Positions 22,009 through 29,273 of a stretch of 29,273 nucleotides of DNA are shown in pieces. The position numbers were made by a program, and so were the translations under genes. This DNA comes from WSXY01 sp038325105 (GTDB lineage Bacteria; Actinomycetota; Coriobacteriia; Anaerosomatales; Anaerosomataceae): assembly GCA_038325105.1 (NCBI GenBank), contig JBBQIR010000021.1, positions 1 through 29,273 on the forward strand, given 5' to 3'. The stretch's first letter is position 1. The number at the start of each line of letters is the position of its first letter. Under the pieces are notes generated by a model. The model worked only from the letters and a program-made list of their open reading frames with translations, was not told where the DNA came from and did no database searches.

Positions 22009-24921
22009 CTAGCGCTTGCGGTGCGGCTGAGCGCCGTGGCATGCGGTGCAGCGACGGTCCCCGCGCGCAACCGCGGCTTTTGTGAGCGCATCGACCATAG
22101 CAGCGTCGTGACAGACGCTGCAGTTAAGACCCCGGTTGGCGTGCTCGGTGTCGAGGTATGCGTTGTGGCATTTGAAGCAACCACGGTTGTTCACGCTCGC
22201 CGAGTTGTGAAGGCTATGGTGCGCGCTGGCGGCGACGAGCGTCGTATGACACGCATCGCAGTTCGTCTTGCCTGCAACGACCGCACCTGAAACGGTCGCG
22301 CTGACCGCTGAGCCGTGGCACAGCAGGCAGGTGTCCGTCGGATCCCACTGCTCGTGCTCAGCCACGAGCTCGTTCGTCAGATGGCAGCCGGCGGCCTTGC
22401 AACCGTCCAGCGTCCAGCTCGACGTGTGCAGCGCGCCCAGATCTCCATGCCCCTCATGGCAATCCGTACAGCGCGTTGTCTTGCCACTCAGATCGAGCGT
22501 CTGGTTGTGGCAAACAGAGCACGACGCCGCGGGCGTCGCCGCGTGTACGACGCGAACATCGGCACTCCGGTGACACACGACGCAATCGGCGCTCGACGTC
22601 GCGGTATGAAGCACTGCGATATCGCCATGCACGGTGTGACAGGTCGAGCAGTTCGCGTTCGCCGTTGCCCAGTCGATGCGCGCTGGATCTGCGTTCCCGT
22701 GGCAGAGCGCGCAGGTGGTGGAGTACTCCGGATAGCGCGAGAGATAGGCTTCATGCGCTGCGGGCAGAGCATTCGCAGCATGACAGCCACCACCCGTGCA
22801 GGTCGGGTCCATCGCCGTGTAGGTGTGTGCGGACGTCATCCGCGAGTGGTAATCCGTGCCCTGGGTCGCATGACATGAGCCGCATTCCGGCGTCTCGGCC
22901 GTGATGTCAGGAACACGTGACAGGTTCGCGTGACAGACCTTGCACGGCCCGGGTGTCGTGACATCAGCATGTACGGCCGTAATGTCGAATCCGGCGTTGC
23001 TGAGCCCGTCTTTGTGGCATGCACCGCATCCGGAGATGCTTGCGTCCGATGTGGCCGTGTGACTCTGGACGGCACCCGCGTGATACGCCGCATGGCATGC
23101 CGTGCAGCGGGTGTCGTTGGTGACGTCGATCGCAGTCTGAACCGCAAGCCCACGCGCGCCCGCCGTATTGTCGTGGCAGAGCGCGCATCCGGTGAGGACC
23201 CGACCGTCGGAAGTCGTCGTAAGCGCCTCATGTTCGTCTACCAGGTTGTCATCGTGACAGCCCGAACATCCGCCGTCACCCGTGGGCGTGAACGTGCTGT
23301 CGTGCGTTGCTCCGAACACCGGACCGTGCACCGGATGGCATGCCTCGCACGCAGTGGTTCCGGCAACAATCGCTCCGAGCACCTCGAACCGTGCCGAGTC
23401 GTGACACGTTGCGCACGTAAGGGCATCGCCATCGATGTCCTCACGCGGCGTACGCACGCCGGCAATCCCCATGTGCTCGTCAACCAGGTTCGACGTGTGG
23501 CACATCGTGCAGTCGGATGTAGGAGCGGTGCTGAGCGACCCGGTGTAGTAGCCGTACTGCGGGACGCCATTCGCGTCGACCAGCGCAGGATCGGCTCCGT
23601 GCACCGTGCGGTGCCCGCTCCCTTCCGCGACACCGGTGTGGCACCCGTTGCACGCGGTCACGCCGGCGCTCACCGCATCAGAAACAGCGGCAGACACGTC
23701 GGCACCGTGACAGACGTCGCACGTGCCGTCCGGAATCGAACGGTCGTGAATCTCATCGAGCCGTCGTGACGGATGACAGGCGTCTCCCGTGCAGCCCTCC
23801 ATGGACCAGCTGCTCTCGTGGAGTGCCGTGAGATTCCCGTGCTGCTGGTGGCAGTTCGAGCAGTCTGGAGACACCTCAAAGTCCTGCTTCTCATCGTGAA
23901 CCCGGAACCCATTGAGCGTCATATAGGCGCGAACGCCCGTTGTCAGCCCGGTGTTGACGATGCGAAGGTGATGATTGCCGCGGGGGAGGTTCTCCGCCAC
24001 AAAGATCGCCTTGTTCGGACCCCACTTACTGTAGTAGGGGTTGACAGTCGCCCTGAGCGAACCATCCAGGTAGACCTCGACTATGCCGCAGAACTCATTC
24101 TGAAGGCCGATCCAGACGATACCCGTACCGTAGAAGTCGAGATCCGCGCTCGCGCCGGCGTTCGTAGCGGTCGAATACGAGCCGCCGGTGTAGGTCGACC
24201 CAACCGTCGTCTGCCATGTGCCGGTGCGTATCACCTCGGCTGATGTCTCATCGATGAAGATTGATGATGCGATGCCTGCGTGGCACGAGGCTGCTGCGCA
24301 ACTCGACTGCTCATCGACGGTACGCTCGGTCCACGCAATCTCGCCCGGCGGGACGCCACGCGTAAGGTTCGCAGGTGTCCCGACAGTGGGTGTACCTACG
24401 GCCGAATCGCCCCCGAGACCATGCGTCCCATGCGACACTGCGCCGTCATGGCATGCATCACACGCAGCGGCAGCGTGACAGCCATCGCATGCCGGCGAGT
24501 ACTCGGTACTCTCGGCGGGCCAACTACGTCGGGTATGTATCCTGTGCAGGTTCGCGGGACTCGTAGCCGGGGAGATAGCGGATGTGAAGTATCCGTACGG
24601 TGTAAAGGCCACGGACTTGTACATGTCCGTCCTTGCGGCCCAATCCCACCCGGAGTGACACTCCTGACACGCATCATCGGGGTAGTGGTTCGGGTGGGGG
24701 CTGATCCAGTGGCATTTATTGCATGCGGTGGTGCGATTGACCGTGCCCACCCCAAAATCGACCGTGACTGCGGCACCCCCGCTCACGTCATGGCATGAGA
24801 GACACGCGTCGTTACCTGCGGGCATCGTTGTAGGAAGGACCGAGGCCGATGCGCTTGCGGCTGGTGCGAAAGCGCTCACAAGACAGCACAAGACAACGGC
24901 ACGTACCCATTTCAGGTTCAC
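22009..24921 (-). CDS. Giant secreted multiheme cytochrome with inserted galactose-binding-like domain
   Basis: 970 residues from the GTG at 24921 (GAGGGGG seven bases upstream); a GTG at 24954 is also possible. A signal peptide (NLKWVRAVVLCCLVSAFAPA) is cleaved near Ala-Ser-Ala, about residue 26. I count 27 CXXCH motifs plus four CX4CH motifs (CAAASCH, CTGDACH, CTGGGCH, CKAAGCH), so up to 31 hemes. Between heme segments, residues about 229-342 lack heme motifs and read as a beta-sandwich of the galactose/carbohydrate-binding type (GTWQT, YSGG-like, FYGTGIVWIGL, AEVYLDG-like, LPRGNHHLRIVN). No anchor follows; the protein ends in HRKR. It would carry electrons outside the membrane and may bind glycans of the wall or of minerals' organic coats. 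Confidence 0.93.
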   Translation of the reverse strand: MNLKWVRAVVLCCLVSAFAPAASASASVLPTTMPAGNDACLSCHDVSGGAAVTVDFGVGTVNRTTACNKCHWISPHPNHYPDDACQECHSGWDWAARTDMYKSVAFTPYGYFTSAISPATSPANLHRIHTRRSWPAESTEYSPACDGCHAAAACDACHDGAVSHGTHGLGGDSAVGTPTVGTPANLTRGVPPGEIAWTERTVDEQSSCAAASCHAGIASSIFIDETSAEVIRTGTWQTTVGSTYTGGSYSTATNAGASADLDFYGTGIVWIGLQNEFCGIVEVYLDGSLRATVNPYYSKWGPNKAIFVAENLPRGNHHLRIVNTGLTTGVRAYMTLNGFRVHDEKQDFEVSPDCSNCHQQHGNLTALHESSWSMEGCTGDACHPSRRLDEIHDRSIPDGTCDVCHGADVSAAVSDAVSAGVTACNGCHTGVAEGSGHRTVHGADPALVDANGVPQYGYYTGSLSTAPTSDCTMCHTSNLVDEHMGIAGVRTPREDIDGDALTCATCHDSARFEVLGAIVAGTTACEACHPVHGPVFGATHDSTFTPTGDGGCSGCHDDNLVDEHEALTTTSDGRVLTGCALCHDNTAGARGLAVQTAIDVTNDTRCTACHAAYHAGAVQSHTATSDASISGCGACHKDGLSNAGFDITAVHADVTTPGPCKVCHANLSRVPDITAETPECGSCHATQGTDYHSRMTSAHTYTAMDPTCTGGGCHAANALPAAHEAYLSRYPEYSTTCALCHGNADPARIDWATANANCSTCHTVHGDIAVLHTATSSADCVVCHRSADVRVVHAATPAASCSVCHNQTLDLSGKTTRCTDCHEGHGDLGALHTSSWTLDGCKAAGCHLTNELVAEHEQWDPTDTCLLCHGSAVSATVSGAVVAGKTNCDACHTTLVAASAHHSLHNSASVNNRGCFKCHNAYLDTEHANRGLNCSVCHDAAMVDALTKAAVARGDRRCTACHGAQPHRKR

Positions 24922-24950
24922 TACTGGACCCCCTCGTTCGGACCGGCCAA

Positions 24951-25064
24951 TCACTCGCGCAGTCGTTGCTCGGCGCGTATGCGCTCAAACCACCAGACTG
25001 CATTCTGCCGGTTGCGCCACCAGCTCCCCGCCACCCAGGCGCCCAGATACGGATGGCGGATCAG
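24951..25064 (-). CDS. Possible Trp-rich small leader ORF upstream of the third cytochrome
   Basis: An open frame of 37 codons in the cytochrome's 5' leader has a possible CTG start at 25064 with GAGGG nine bases upstream. The product includes the segment GAWVAGSWWRNRQNAVWWF (five Trp in 19 residues) and an Arg-rich helix-like tail. The TGA overlaps the alternative GTG start of the cytochrome at 24954 (GTGA), an arrangement typical of coupled genes. The lack of an ATG/GTG/TTG at the expected place and possible chance openness in GC-rich DNA are against it. No function is recognised. Confidence 0.25.
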   Translation of the reverse strand: MIRHPYLGAWVAGSWWRNRQNAVWWFERIRAEQRLRE

Positions 25065-25126
25065 CGCTTCAGACCCTCACGTCCGGCCCCGGCGCGACGT
25101 TGCGCTCCGACTGCGAGGTATCGTGA

Positions 25127-25155
25127 ATTATTAGCGGATTCCCCTGGCCAGTCAA
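25127..25155 (-). promoter_or_regulatory. Promoter of the third cytochrome
   Basis: TTGACT (25150-25155) and AATAAT (25127-25132) on the minus strand are 17 bases apart, each a 5/6 match to consensus; this is the best promoter in the window. Transcription from about 25120 gives a leader of about 200 bases containing the small ORF above. The 24955-25263 gap otherwise holds only the divergent start region of the deacetylase gene, with a lone -10-like TAGAAT at 25221-25226. Confidence 0.6.
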
Positions 25156-25263
25156 GACCGCTGAGCATGTCTGAGTAAGCCTGAACGCTATCCAACATGC
25201 TTGTTAATGCACTCGAAGCGTAGAATCGACGTGTAGAACGTGCCCGGCTACGCGGAGTATCTG

Positions 25264-26349
25264 ATGACCGCAATCCTCGTATTCGACGAGCGCCTCGCCC
25301 GTTATGACTTCGGGCCGACACATCCGTTGCGTCCGGAACGCGTCACACGCTCGATCGACCTCATGCGTGAGCACGACCTGCTCGGCTCCGGCGGATTCGA
25401 CGTAGCCGCACCGGAGCCCGCCACCCGCAAAGACCTCGAGCGCGTGCATGACTCTGCCTACGTCGATGCCGTCGCATCAGCGTCAACCACCCCCTTCGCT
25501 TCCCCGCTCGGTCGCGGCCTCGGCGACGGAGACACTCCCGCATTCGCTGGCATGCACGAGGCTGCCTCTCTTGTAGCCGGCGCGTCGATCACGGCAGTGA
25601 GCGCGGTCATTAGCGGCGCTGCCGAACGCGCACTCAGCATCGCCGGCGGTCTGCATCACGCACACCGCGACCGTGCCGCCGGATTCTGCGTGTACAACGA
25701 TCCCGCGGTGGCCGTCGCGTGGGCGCTCGATCATCGGCCCTCGATGCGAATCGCTTACATCGACATCGACGCGCACCACGGCGACGGCGTCCAAGAGGCT
25801 TTCTACGAAGACCCCCGGGTACTCACGGTGTCGATCCACGAAACCGGACGTGCGCTCTACCCGGGTACCGGCTTCCCCGATGAGCGCGGCGCCGGCGCCG
25901 GCCTCGGCACGGCGCTCAACGTGCCGCTTCCTCCCTACGCGAGCGATGCCTGCTACCGGCTCGCCTTCGATGCCGTTGTGGCCCCGGTCGTACGCGACTT
26001 CGCGCCACATCTCATCGTCAGCCAGAACGGCGCCGACGCACTCCACCACGACCCGCTCACATCGCTGGGACTCACCCTCGGTGGCTACGCATGGCTCGTG
26101 GAGGGCATCTCGGCACTCTCTGATGAGGTGTGCGAGGGGCATCTCGTCGCACTCGGTGGAGGCGGCTACGCGTGGGAGTCGGCGGTGCCGAAGGCATGGA
26201 CGCTGCTCGCGGGTTCGCTTCTCAGGCGCACGTTGCCTGCCGACCTCCTGGCCGACCCCGGATTGCATCTCCGGGAGGGTGCCGAGGAACGCCTCATCGC
26301 GCAGACACGAACTGTTGTGGATGAGGTGCTTTCGCTCCGGATGTCCTAG
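25264..26349 (+). CDS. Histone deacetylase-family (AcuC-like) zinc deacetylase
   Basis: 361 residues from the ATG at 25264, which has GGAG six bases upstream; the frame also has a GTG at 25240. The class I HDAC/AcuC fold is clear. The catalytic His pair is His131-His132 (GGLHHAHRDRAAGFCVYND). The zinc ligands are Asp169, His171 (IDIDAHHGDGVQ) and Asp258 (NGADALHHDPL). The transition-state Tyr302 is in LGGGGYAWE. All active-site residues are present, so it should be active. Bacterial relatives deacetylate acetyl-CoA synthetase, other proteins or small acetylated amines; the substrate here is unknown. It is divergent from the cytochrome, and its stop overlaps the next gene's stop in a CTAG at 26346-26349. 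Confidence 0.9.
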   Translation: MTAILVFDERLARYDFGPTHPLRPERVTRSIDLMREHDLLGSGGFDVAAPEPATRKDLERVHDSAYVDAVASASTTPFASPLGRGLGDGDTPAFAGMHEAASLVAGASITAVSAVISGAAERALSIAGGLHHAHRDRAAGFCVYNDPAVAVAWALDHRPSMRIAYIDIDAHHGDGVQEAFYEDPRVLTVSIHETGRALYPGTGFPDERGAGAGLGTALNVPLPPYASDACYRLAFDAVVAPVVRDFAPHLIVSQNGADALHHDPLTSLGLTLGGYAWLVEGISALSDEVCEGHLVALGGGGYAWESAVPKAWTLLAGSLLRRTLPADLLADPGLHLREGAEERLIAQTRTVVDEVLSLRMS

Positions 26350-27533
26350 CGAGACGCGCCCTCAACGATCACGACCCGACCGGTGCCGTCGGCGCCGACC
26401 CCCATGAGCTTAGTCGCTTCGCCCTGGATCGCATTTCCCTCGATGAAGTACAGACGCCCGTCACAGCCCCAGCACATCGGGTAGTCGTCCCGACGGACCG
26501 AGAGGGTGCGGGAACCCCCGCCGTCCACACCCATCACGAAGAGGCGCGAGTAACCGTCATCGCCCGCCTCGGTGAAGGCGACTCTCGTGCCGTCGGGCTT
26601 GAGGCAGAGGTCCTGGAACGACACCCGGGAACCCGCCTGAGGACCTGTCCGGATAGTGAGGACATCGCCACCGTCAAGCGACATCGAACGGATGCTGGAA
26701 TCCGCCCCGTCATCACCGGCAAGCGAGTAGAACACCCGGGTGCTACTGCAGGCAACGTCGGTTGCGTACCCCGCAACCGGCAGCGATGCAGCACGACCTC
26801 CGTGGTAGACGACTACCGACGATGCCCCGCTCGGCGCGTGAGCGATGCCGCACACCACCGCACCGTCCGGCGAAACCGCCGCTTCCCCACCGGTGAAGAG
26901 CGTCTTTGCGTTGCGGCCATCCCGATCGACGCGCAGCACCCGCGCGCCCGAACCGCTGCCGGTCGAGTACACCACCCACGCCGAGGAGACCGGCCACACC
27001 GGCATTTCCTGGTTCGCAGGACCGACAGCGACCCGAGCGCCGGTCGCAAGGTCGTAGAGCGCGAGCGTGCCTGTCGTCGCGTCAACGAGCGCGAGCGTCC
27101 GGCCGTCCGGTGCGATCGAGAAGGCGCCCTCTACCGAGGCTGCGGCGCGAACCTCATCGGACCCGTCCGGGTCGGCGACGTAGAGCACCCCCGCGCGACG
27201 GTACGCGATCCTGCACGTACCCTGCGCCCCCGGGGTCGCCGTCGGGTTCGCGGACCCGGTTGTGCCCGACGATGCGCCCGGATGCGACGTCGGCTCGGCG
27301 CCCGACGTCGCATCCGTGCCGCTCGTTGTGGCCGAGGATTCCGCGCCGCGGTCAACGGGATCGAACGTCGCGGGATCGCCGCCGTCGTTCCCGCCCGTCA
27401 GCAGCAAGAAGAGAACGGCTGCTACAACAGCTACGACCGCAAGACCCGCGCCGCTCCACACGAGTACCCGACGACGGCGCGCGATGCGCGCCCACTCGGT
27501 CGCACTCGTAGCCCCTGGCGGTCTCTCGGTCAT
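26346..27533 (-). CDS. Membrane-anchored TolB/WD40-like beta-propeller protein
   Basis: About 395 residues from the ATG at 27533, chosen because GGGAG lies six bases upstream; an ATG at 27554, two bases after the icd stop, has no good site. After a basic stretch (RIARRRR) there is one membrane segment (about 25-44). A Ser/Thr/Pro/Gly-rich linker of about 60 residues follows, then a propeller with TolB-like repeats (F-S-I-A-P-D-G-R-T-L-A, A-A-V-S-P-D-G-A-V-V, D-L-C-L-K-P-D-G-T-R-V-A-F). Three of its Cys are in a short segment (MCWGC) near the end. It is a surface-exposed binding protein of unknown partner. It follows icd closely and may be co-transcribed. Confidence 0.8.
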   Translation of the reverse strand: MTERPPGATSATEWARIARRRRVLVWSGAGLAVVAVVAAVLFLLLTGGNDGGDPATFDPVDRGAESSATTSGTDATSGAEPTSHPGASSGTTGSANPTATPGAQGTCRIAYRRAGVLYVADPDGSDEVRAAASVEGAFSIAPDGRTLALVDATTGTLALYDLATGARVAVGPANQEMPVWPVSSAWVVYSTGSGSGARVLRVDRDGRNAKTLFTGGEAAVSPDGAVVCGIAHAPSGASSVVVYHGGRAASLPVAGYATDVACSSTRVFYSLAGDDGADSSIRSMSLDGGDVLTIRTGPQAGSRVSFQDLCLKPDGTRVAFTEAGDDGYSRLFVMGVDGGGSRTLSVRRDDYPMCWGCDGRLYFIEGNAIQGEATKLMGVGADGTGRVVIVEGASR

Positions 27534-27556
27534 TCCGGTCTCCCGGTCACTCATTG

Positions 27557-28645
27557 CTAGAGCTTCGCGATGATGGCGTCGGCGTACGCCTGCGTGCCTA
27601 CGGCGCCATCGGTCGACCCGGTGTTGGTGCGCTTGATGTCGTAGGTGACGTTGGTGCCCTCTGCGAGGACTGCACGTACGCCCGCGAGAATCCTCTCGGC
27701 AGCATCGTTCTCACCGAGATGCTTGAGCATGAGAACGGCCGTGAGAATCTCGGCGGTCGGGTTCGCCATATCCTTGCCGGTGTACTTCGGCGCGCTGCCG
27801 TGAACCGGCTCGAAGACCGCGCACTCTGAGCCGATGTTCGCCCCCGGCGCCATACCGAGGCCCCCGATGAGACCTGCGGCAAGGTCCGAGACGATGTCTC
27901 CGTAAAGGTTCGGAAGCACGACGACGTCGAACTGCTCGGGATAGAGCACAAGGCCCATGCACGTCATGTCCACGATGCGGTCCTCGAACTCGACCCGGCC
28001 CGCGTACTCGGCAGCGACCTTGCGTGCGACGTCCAGGTACAGGCCGTCGGAGTACTTGAGGATGTTCGCCTTGTGCACAGCAGTAACTTTCTTGCGGTCG
28101 TTGGCGAGCGCGTACTCGAACGCGTAGCGCACGATGCGCTCGGAACCGGTGACCGAGATCGGCTTGAGTGAGATGCCCGAGTCGGGACGGATGACCCCGG
28201 CGCCCTTGTCGGCGCAGAACTTGATGAGTTCCGCGGTCTCCGGCTTGCCGAGTTCGAACTCGATGCCTGCGTACAGGTCCTCGGTGTTCTCACGGACGAT
28301 GACGATGTCGATGTCGTCGTACCGCGCGCCGGTGCCGGGGATCGAGAACGCCGGGCGAAGGTTCACGTACAGATCGAGCTCCTTGCGAAGCGCGACGTTC
28401 ACGCTGCGGAAGCCGGTGCCCACCGGCGTCGTGACGGGGCCTTTGATTGCGACTCTGTTGCGGCGACACGCCTCGATGACGTGCTCCGGCAGCGGGGTGC
28501 CGTACTCGGCCATCACGTGCTCGCCTGCATCGGCGATCTCCCACTCGATATCGACGCCGGTCGCTTCGACGACGCGGCGCATCGCGGTGGTGATCTCGGG
28601 GCCGATGCCATCTCCCGGGATGAGGGTAACGGTGTGCTTCGCCAT
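27557..28645 (-). CDS. icd: Isocitrate dehydrogenase, NADP-type signature
   Basis: 362 residues from the ATG at 28645 (AAGGAGG seven bases upstream); the frame is open upstream without a site. It belongs to the isocitrate/isopropylmalate dehydrogenase family. Substrate residues are of the isocitrate type: Ser81, Asn83, Arg87 (RSVNVALRKELDLYVNLRP) and Arg97, whereas isopropylmalate enzymes lack the Ser. Lys192 (VHKANILK) and Asp250/Asp254 for metal are present. Cofactor residues Lys287-Tyr288 (HGSAPKYTG) and Tyr335/Arg339 (VTYDIKR) match the NADP-binding set of the E. coli enzyme. It is about 50 residues shorter than that enzyme. It makes 2-oxoglutarate, the amino donor precursor for the aminotransferases. 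It is not leuB despite the leucine genes nearby. Confidence 0.85.
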   Translation of the reverse strand: MAKHTVTLIPGDGIGPEITTAMRRVVEATGVDIEWEIADAGEHVMAEYGTPLPEHVIEACRRNRVAIKGPVTTPVGTGFRSVNVALRKELDLYVNLRPAFSIPGTGARYDDIDIVIVRENTEDLYAGIEFELGKPETAELIKFCADKGAGVIRPDSGISLKPISVTGSERIVRYAFEYALANDRKKVTAVHKANILKYSDGLYLDVARKVAAEYAGRVEFEDRIVDMTCMGLVLYPEQFDVVVLPNLYGDIVSDLAAGLIGGLGMAPGANIGSECAVFEPVHGSAPKYTGKDMANPTAEILTAVLMLKHLGENDAAERILAGVRAVLAEGTNVTYDIKRTNTGSTDGAVGTQAYADAIIAKL

Positions 28646-28699
28646 AGTGCGGCCTCCTTGATGTTGTGGGCGGCTCACAGCGGCGCGCCCGCACGGGTG

Positions 28700-28729
28700 A
28701 TTGTACGCGAGGACGCCGTGCCACGCGAA
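28700..28729 (-). promoter_or_regulatory. icd: Candidate icd promoter
   Basis: TACAAT (28700-28705, minus strand) is a good -10 box. The -35 region (TTCGCG, 28724-28729) is weak with an 18-base spacer. The start site would be near 28693, 48 bases before the icd ATG. Confidence 0.35.
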
Positions 28730-28874
28730 TGCGTGAGCGCCGCACATCCCGCACGCGGAGCGCGTCTGTGCGTCCTCATCGGATACCCCTTATGGTATTT
28801 CTTGCGGCAGCGGAGTAGGCTATCCAGAACACACACGTGCCGTGTACGTGCGGCTCCCAAGAGGAGGATCTACC

Positions 28875-29258
28875 ATGCAGTTCGACTACACCGTTTCCAC
28901 CGATAAGAGCTTCGATGAGGCAGTCGCCGACGTGCAGACAGCGCTGACCGAGCACAACTTCCGTGTGCAGTTCGTGCACGACGTCCAGGAGACGCTCGCA
29001 GAGCGCGGGTTCGAACGCGAGCCGCTCACCATCATCGAGACGTGCAACGCCAAACACGCGCATGCGGTGCTGGCCGCCGACCCGAAGATCGCACTCATGC
29101 TCCCCTGCCCCGTTGTGGTGTACGAGCAGAACGGCGAGCGCTTCATCAGCACACTCAAGCCAAGCGTCATCGGCGACTTCTACCCGGATGCGAACAGCGG
29201 CGACGCTGCGGCAGCGGTTGAGACCGTGCTCATCGAGGTGCTCGAGGCCGCCAAGTAG
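28875..29258 (+). CDS. DUF302 family protein
   Basis: 127 residues, the full length of the family. The start is well supported by AGGAGG seven bases upstream. It has the DUF302 pattern: an N-terminal strand FDYTVSTDKSFDEAVADVQ, then IIETCNAKHAHAVLAADPKI and MLPCPVVVYEQNGERFIST. The Cys residues (about 57 and 78) and the neighbouring His are typical positions in this family. DUF302 proteins are small, probably cytoplasmic, and of unknown function; some are associated with redox or metal stress genes. It is divergent from icd, with 229 bases between that contain no further gene. Confidence 0.85.
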   Translation: MQFDYTVSTDKSFDEAVADVQTALTEHNFRVQFVHDVQETLAERGFEREPLTIIETCNAKHAHAVLAADPKIALMLPCPVVVYEQNGERFISTLKPSVIGDFYPDANSGDAAAAVETVLIEVLEAAK

Positions 29259-29273
29259 GCACCGAGCCGGGCG

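Noticed and set aside
25061..25321. 86-codon leftward frame overlapping the deacetylase start and the cytochrome promoter
   Set aside because: It lacks a ribosome binding site, overlaps both a good promoter and the start of a conserved gene, and shows no recognisable features.
27557..28645. Calling this gene leuB
   Set aside because: Substrate-binding residues (Ser81, Asn83) and cofactor residues are of the isocitrate dehydrogenase type.
1..29273. Search by eye for CRISPR arrays, transposases, tRNA/rRNA genes and att sites
   Set aside because: No regularly spaced repeats, IS-type genes or RNA gene signatures were seen.

Overview
The window is GC-rich bacterial DNA with dense coding, GTG/TTG/leaderless starts and 5'-AAGGAGG-type ribosome binding sites. 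It combines branched-chain amino acid and serine biosynthesis with three secreted multiheme c-type cytochromes that carry no outer-membrane porin partner or lipobox. This suggests an anaerobic, cytochrome-rich actinobacterium, perhaps of the Coriobacteriia/Anaerosomatales (OPB41) type. The lineage is inferred from gene content and style, not from a marker gene.

Layout. (1) 1-5236: a leftward set of TPR membrane protein, NHL beta-propeller membrane protein and a partial secreted multiheme cytochrome. A divergent O-antigen ligase/polymerase-like membrane protein ends in a strong hairpin terminator at 5236-5266. (2) 5293-8337: a large cytochrome with four beta-sandwich repeats followed by 21 CXXCH motifs and one odd CX5CH, behind a CRP/FNR-like palindrome. 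(3) 8481-13771: leuC and leuA (leftward), interrupted by a rightward PIN toxin/antitoxin pair and followed by a rightward AAA/DUF4143 ATPase. (4) 13844-21586: a six-gene leftward operon ilvD-ilvB-ilvN-ilvC-aminotransferase-serA, covering the shared valine/isoleucine steps plus the first serine steps. (5) 22009-24921: a third cytochrome with 27 CXXCH and four CX4CH motifs and an inserted galactose-binding-like domain. (6) 25264-29258: a histone-deacetylase-family deacetylase, a membrane-anchored beta-propeller protein, an NADP-type isocitrate dehydrogenase and a DUF302 protein.

Regulation is the clearest new information. The ilv-ser operon has a recognisable T-box leader (AGAGAG and GGTGGAAGCC Stem I elements, CUC leucine specifier, GGTGGCATCCG T-box). 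leuA has a different device: a promoter placed so that transcription should start on the ATG of a 24-codon leader peptide rich in Val/Ile/Leu/Cys. That peptide's 3' end overlaps two mutually exclusive hairpins upstream of leuA. So one window appears to sense amino acid starvation by two unrelated RNA mechanisms.

The cytochromes share a three-heme sequence module (five copies over two proteins) and several non-canonical heme motifs. The NHL/TPR/small secreted cytochrome set at the left end resembles, in gene content, loci for extracellular cytochromes in metal reducers. leuD and leuB are not in the window. No rRNA, tRNA, CRISPR array, transposase or replication origin was seen.
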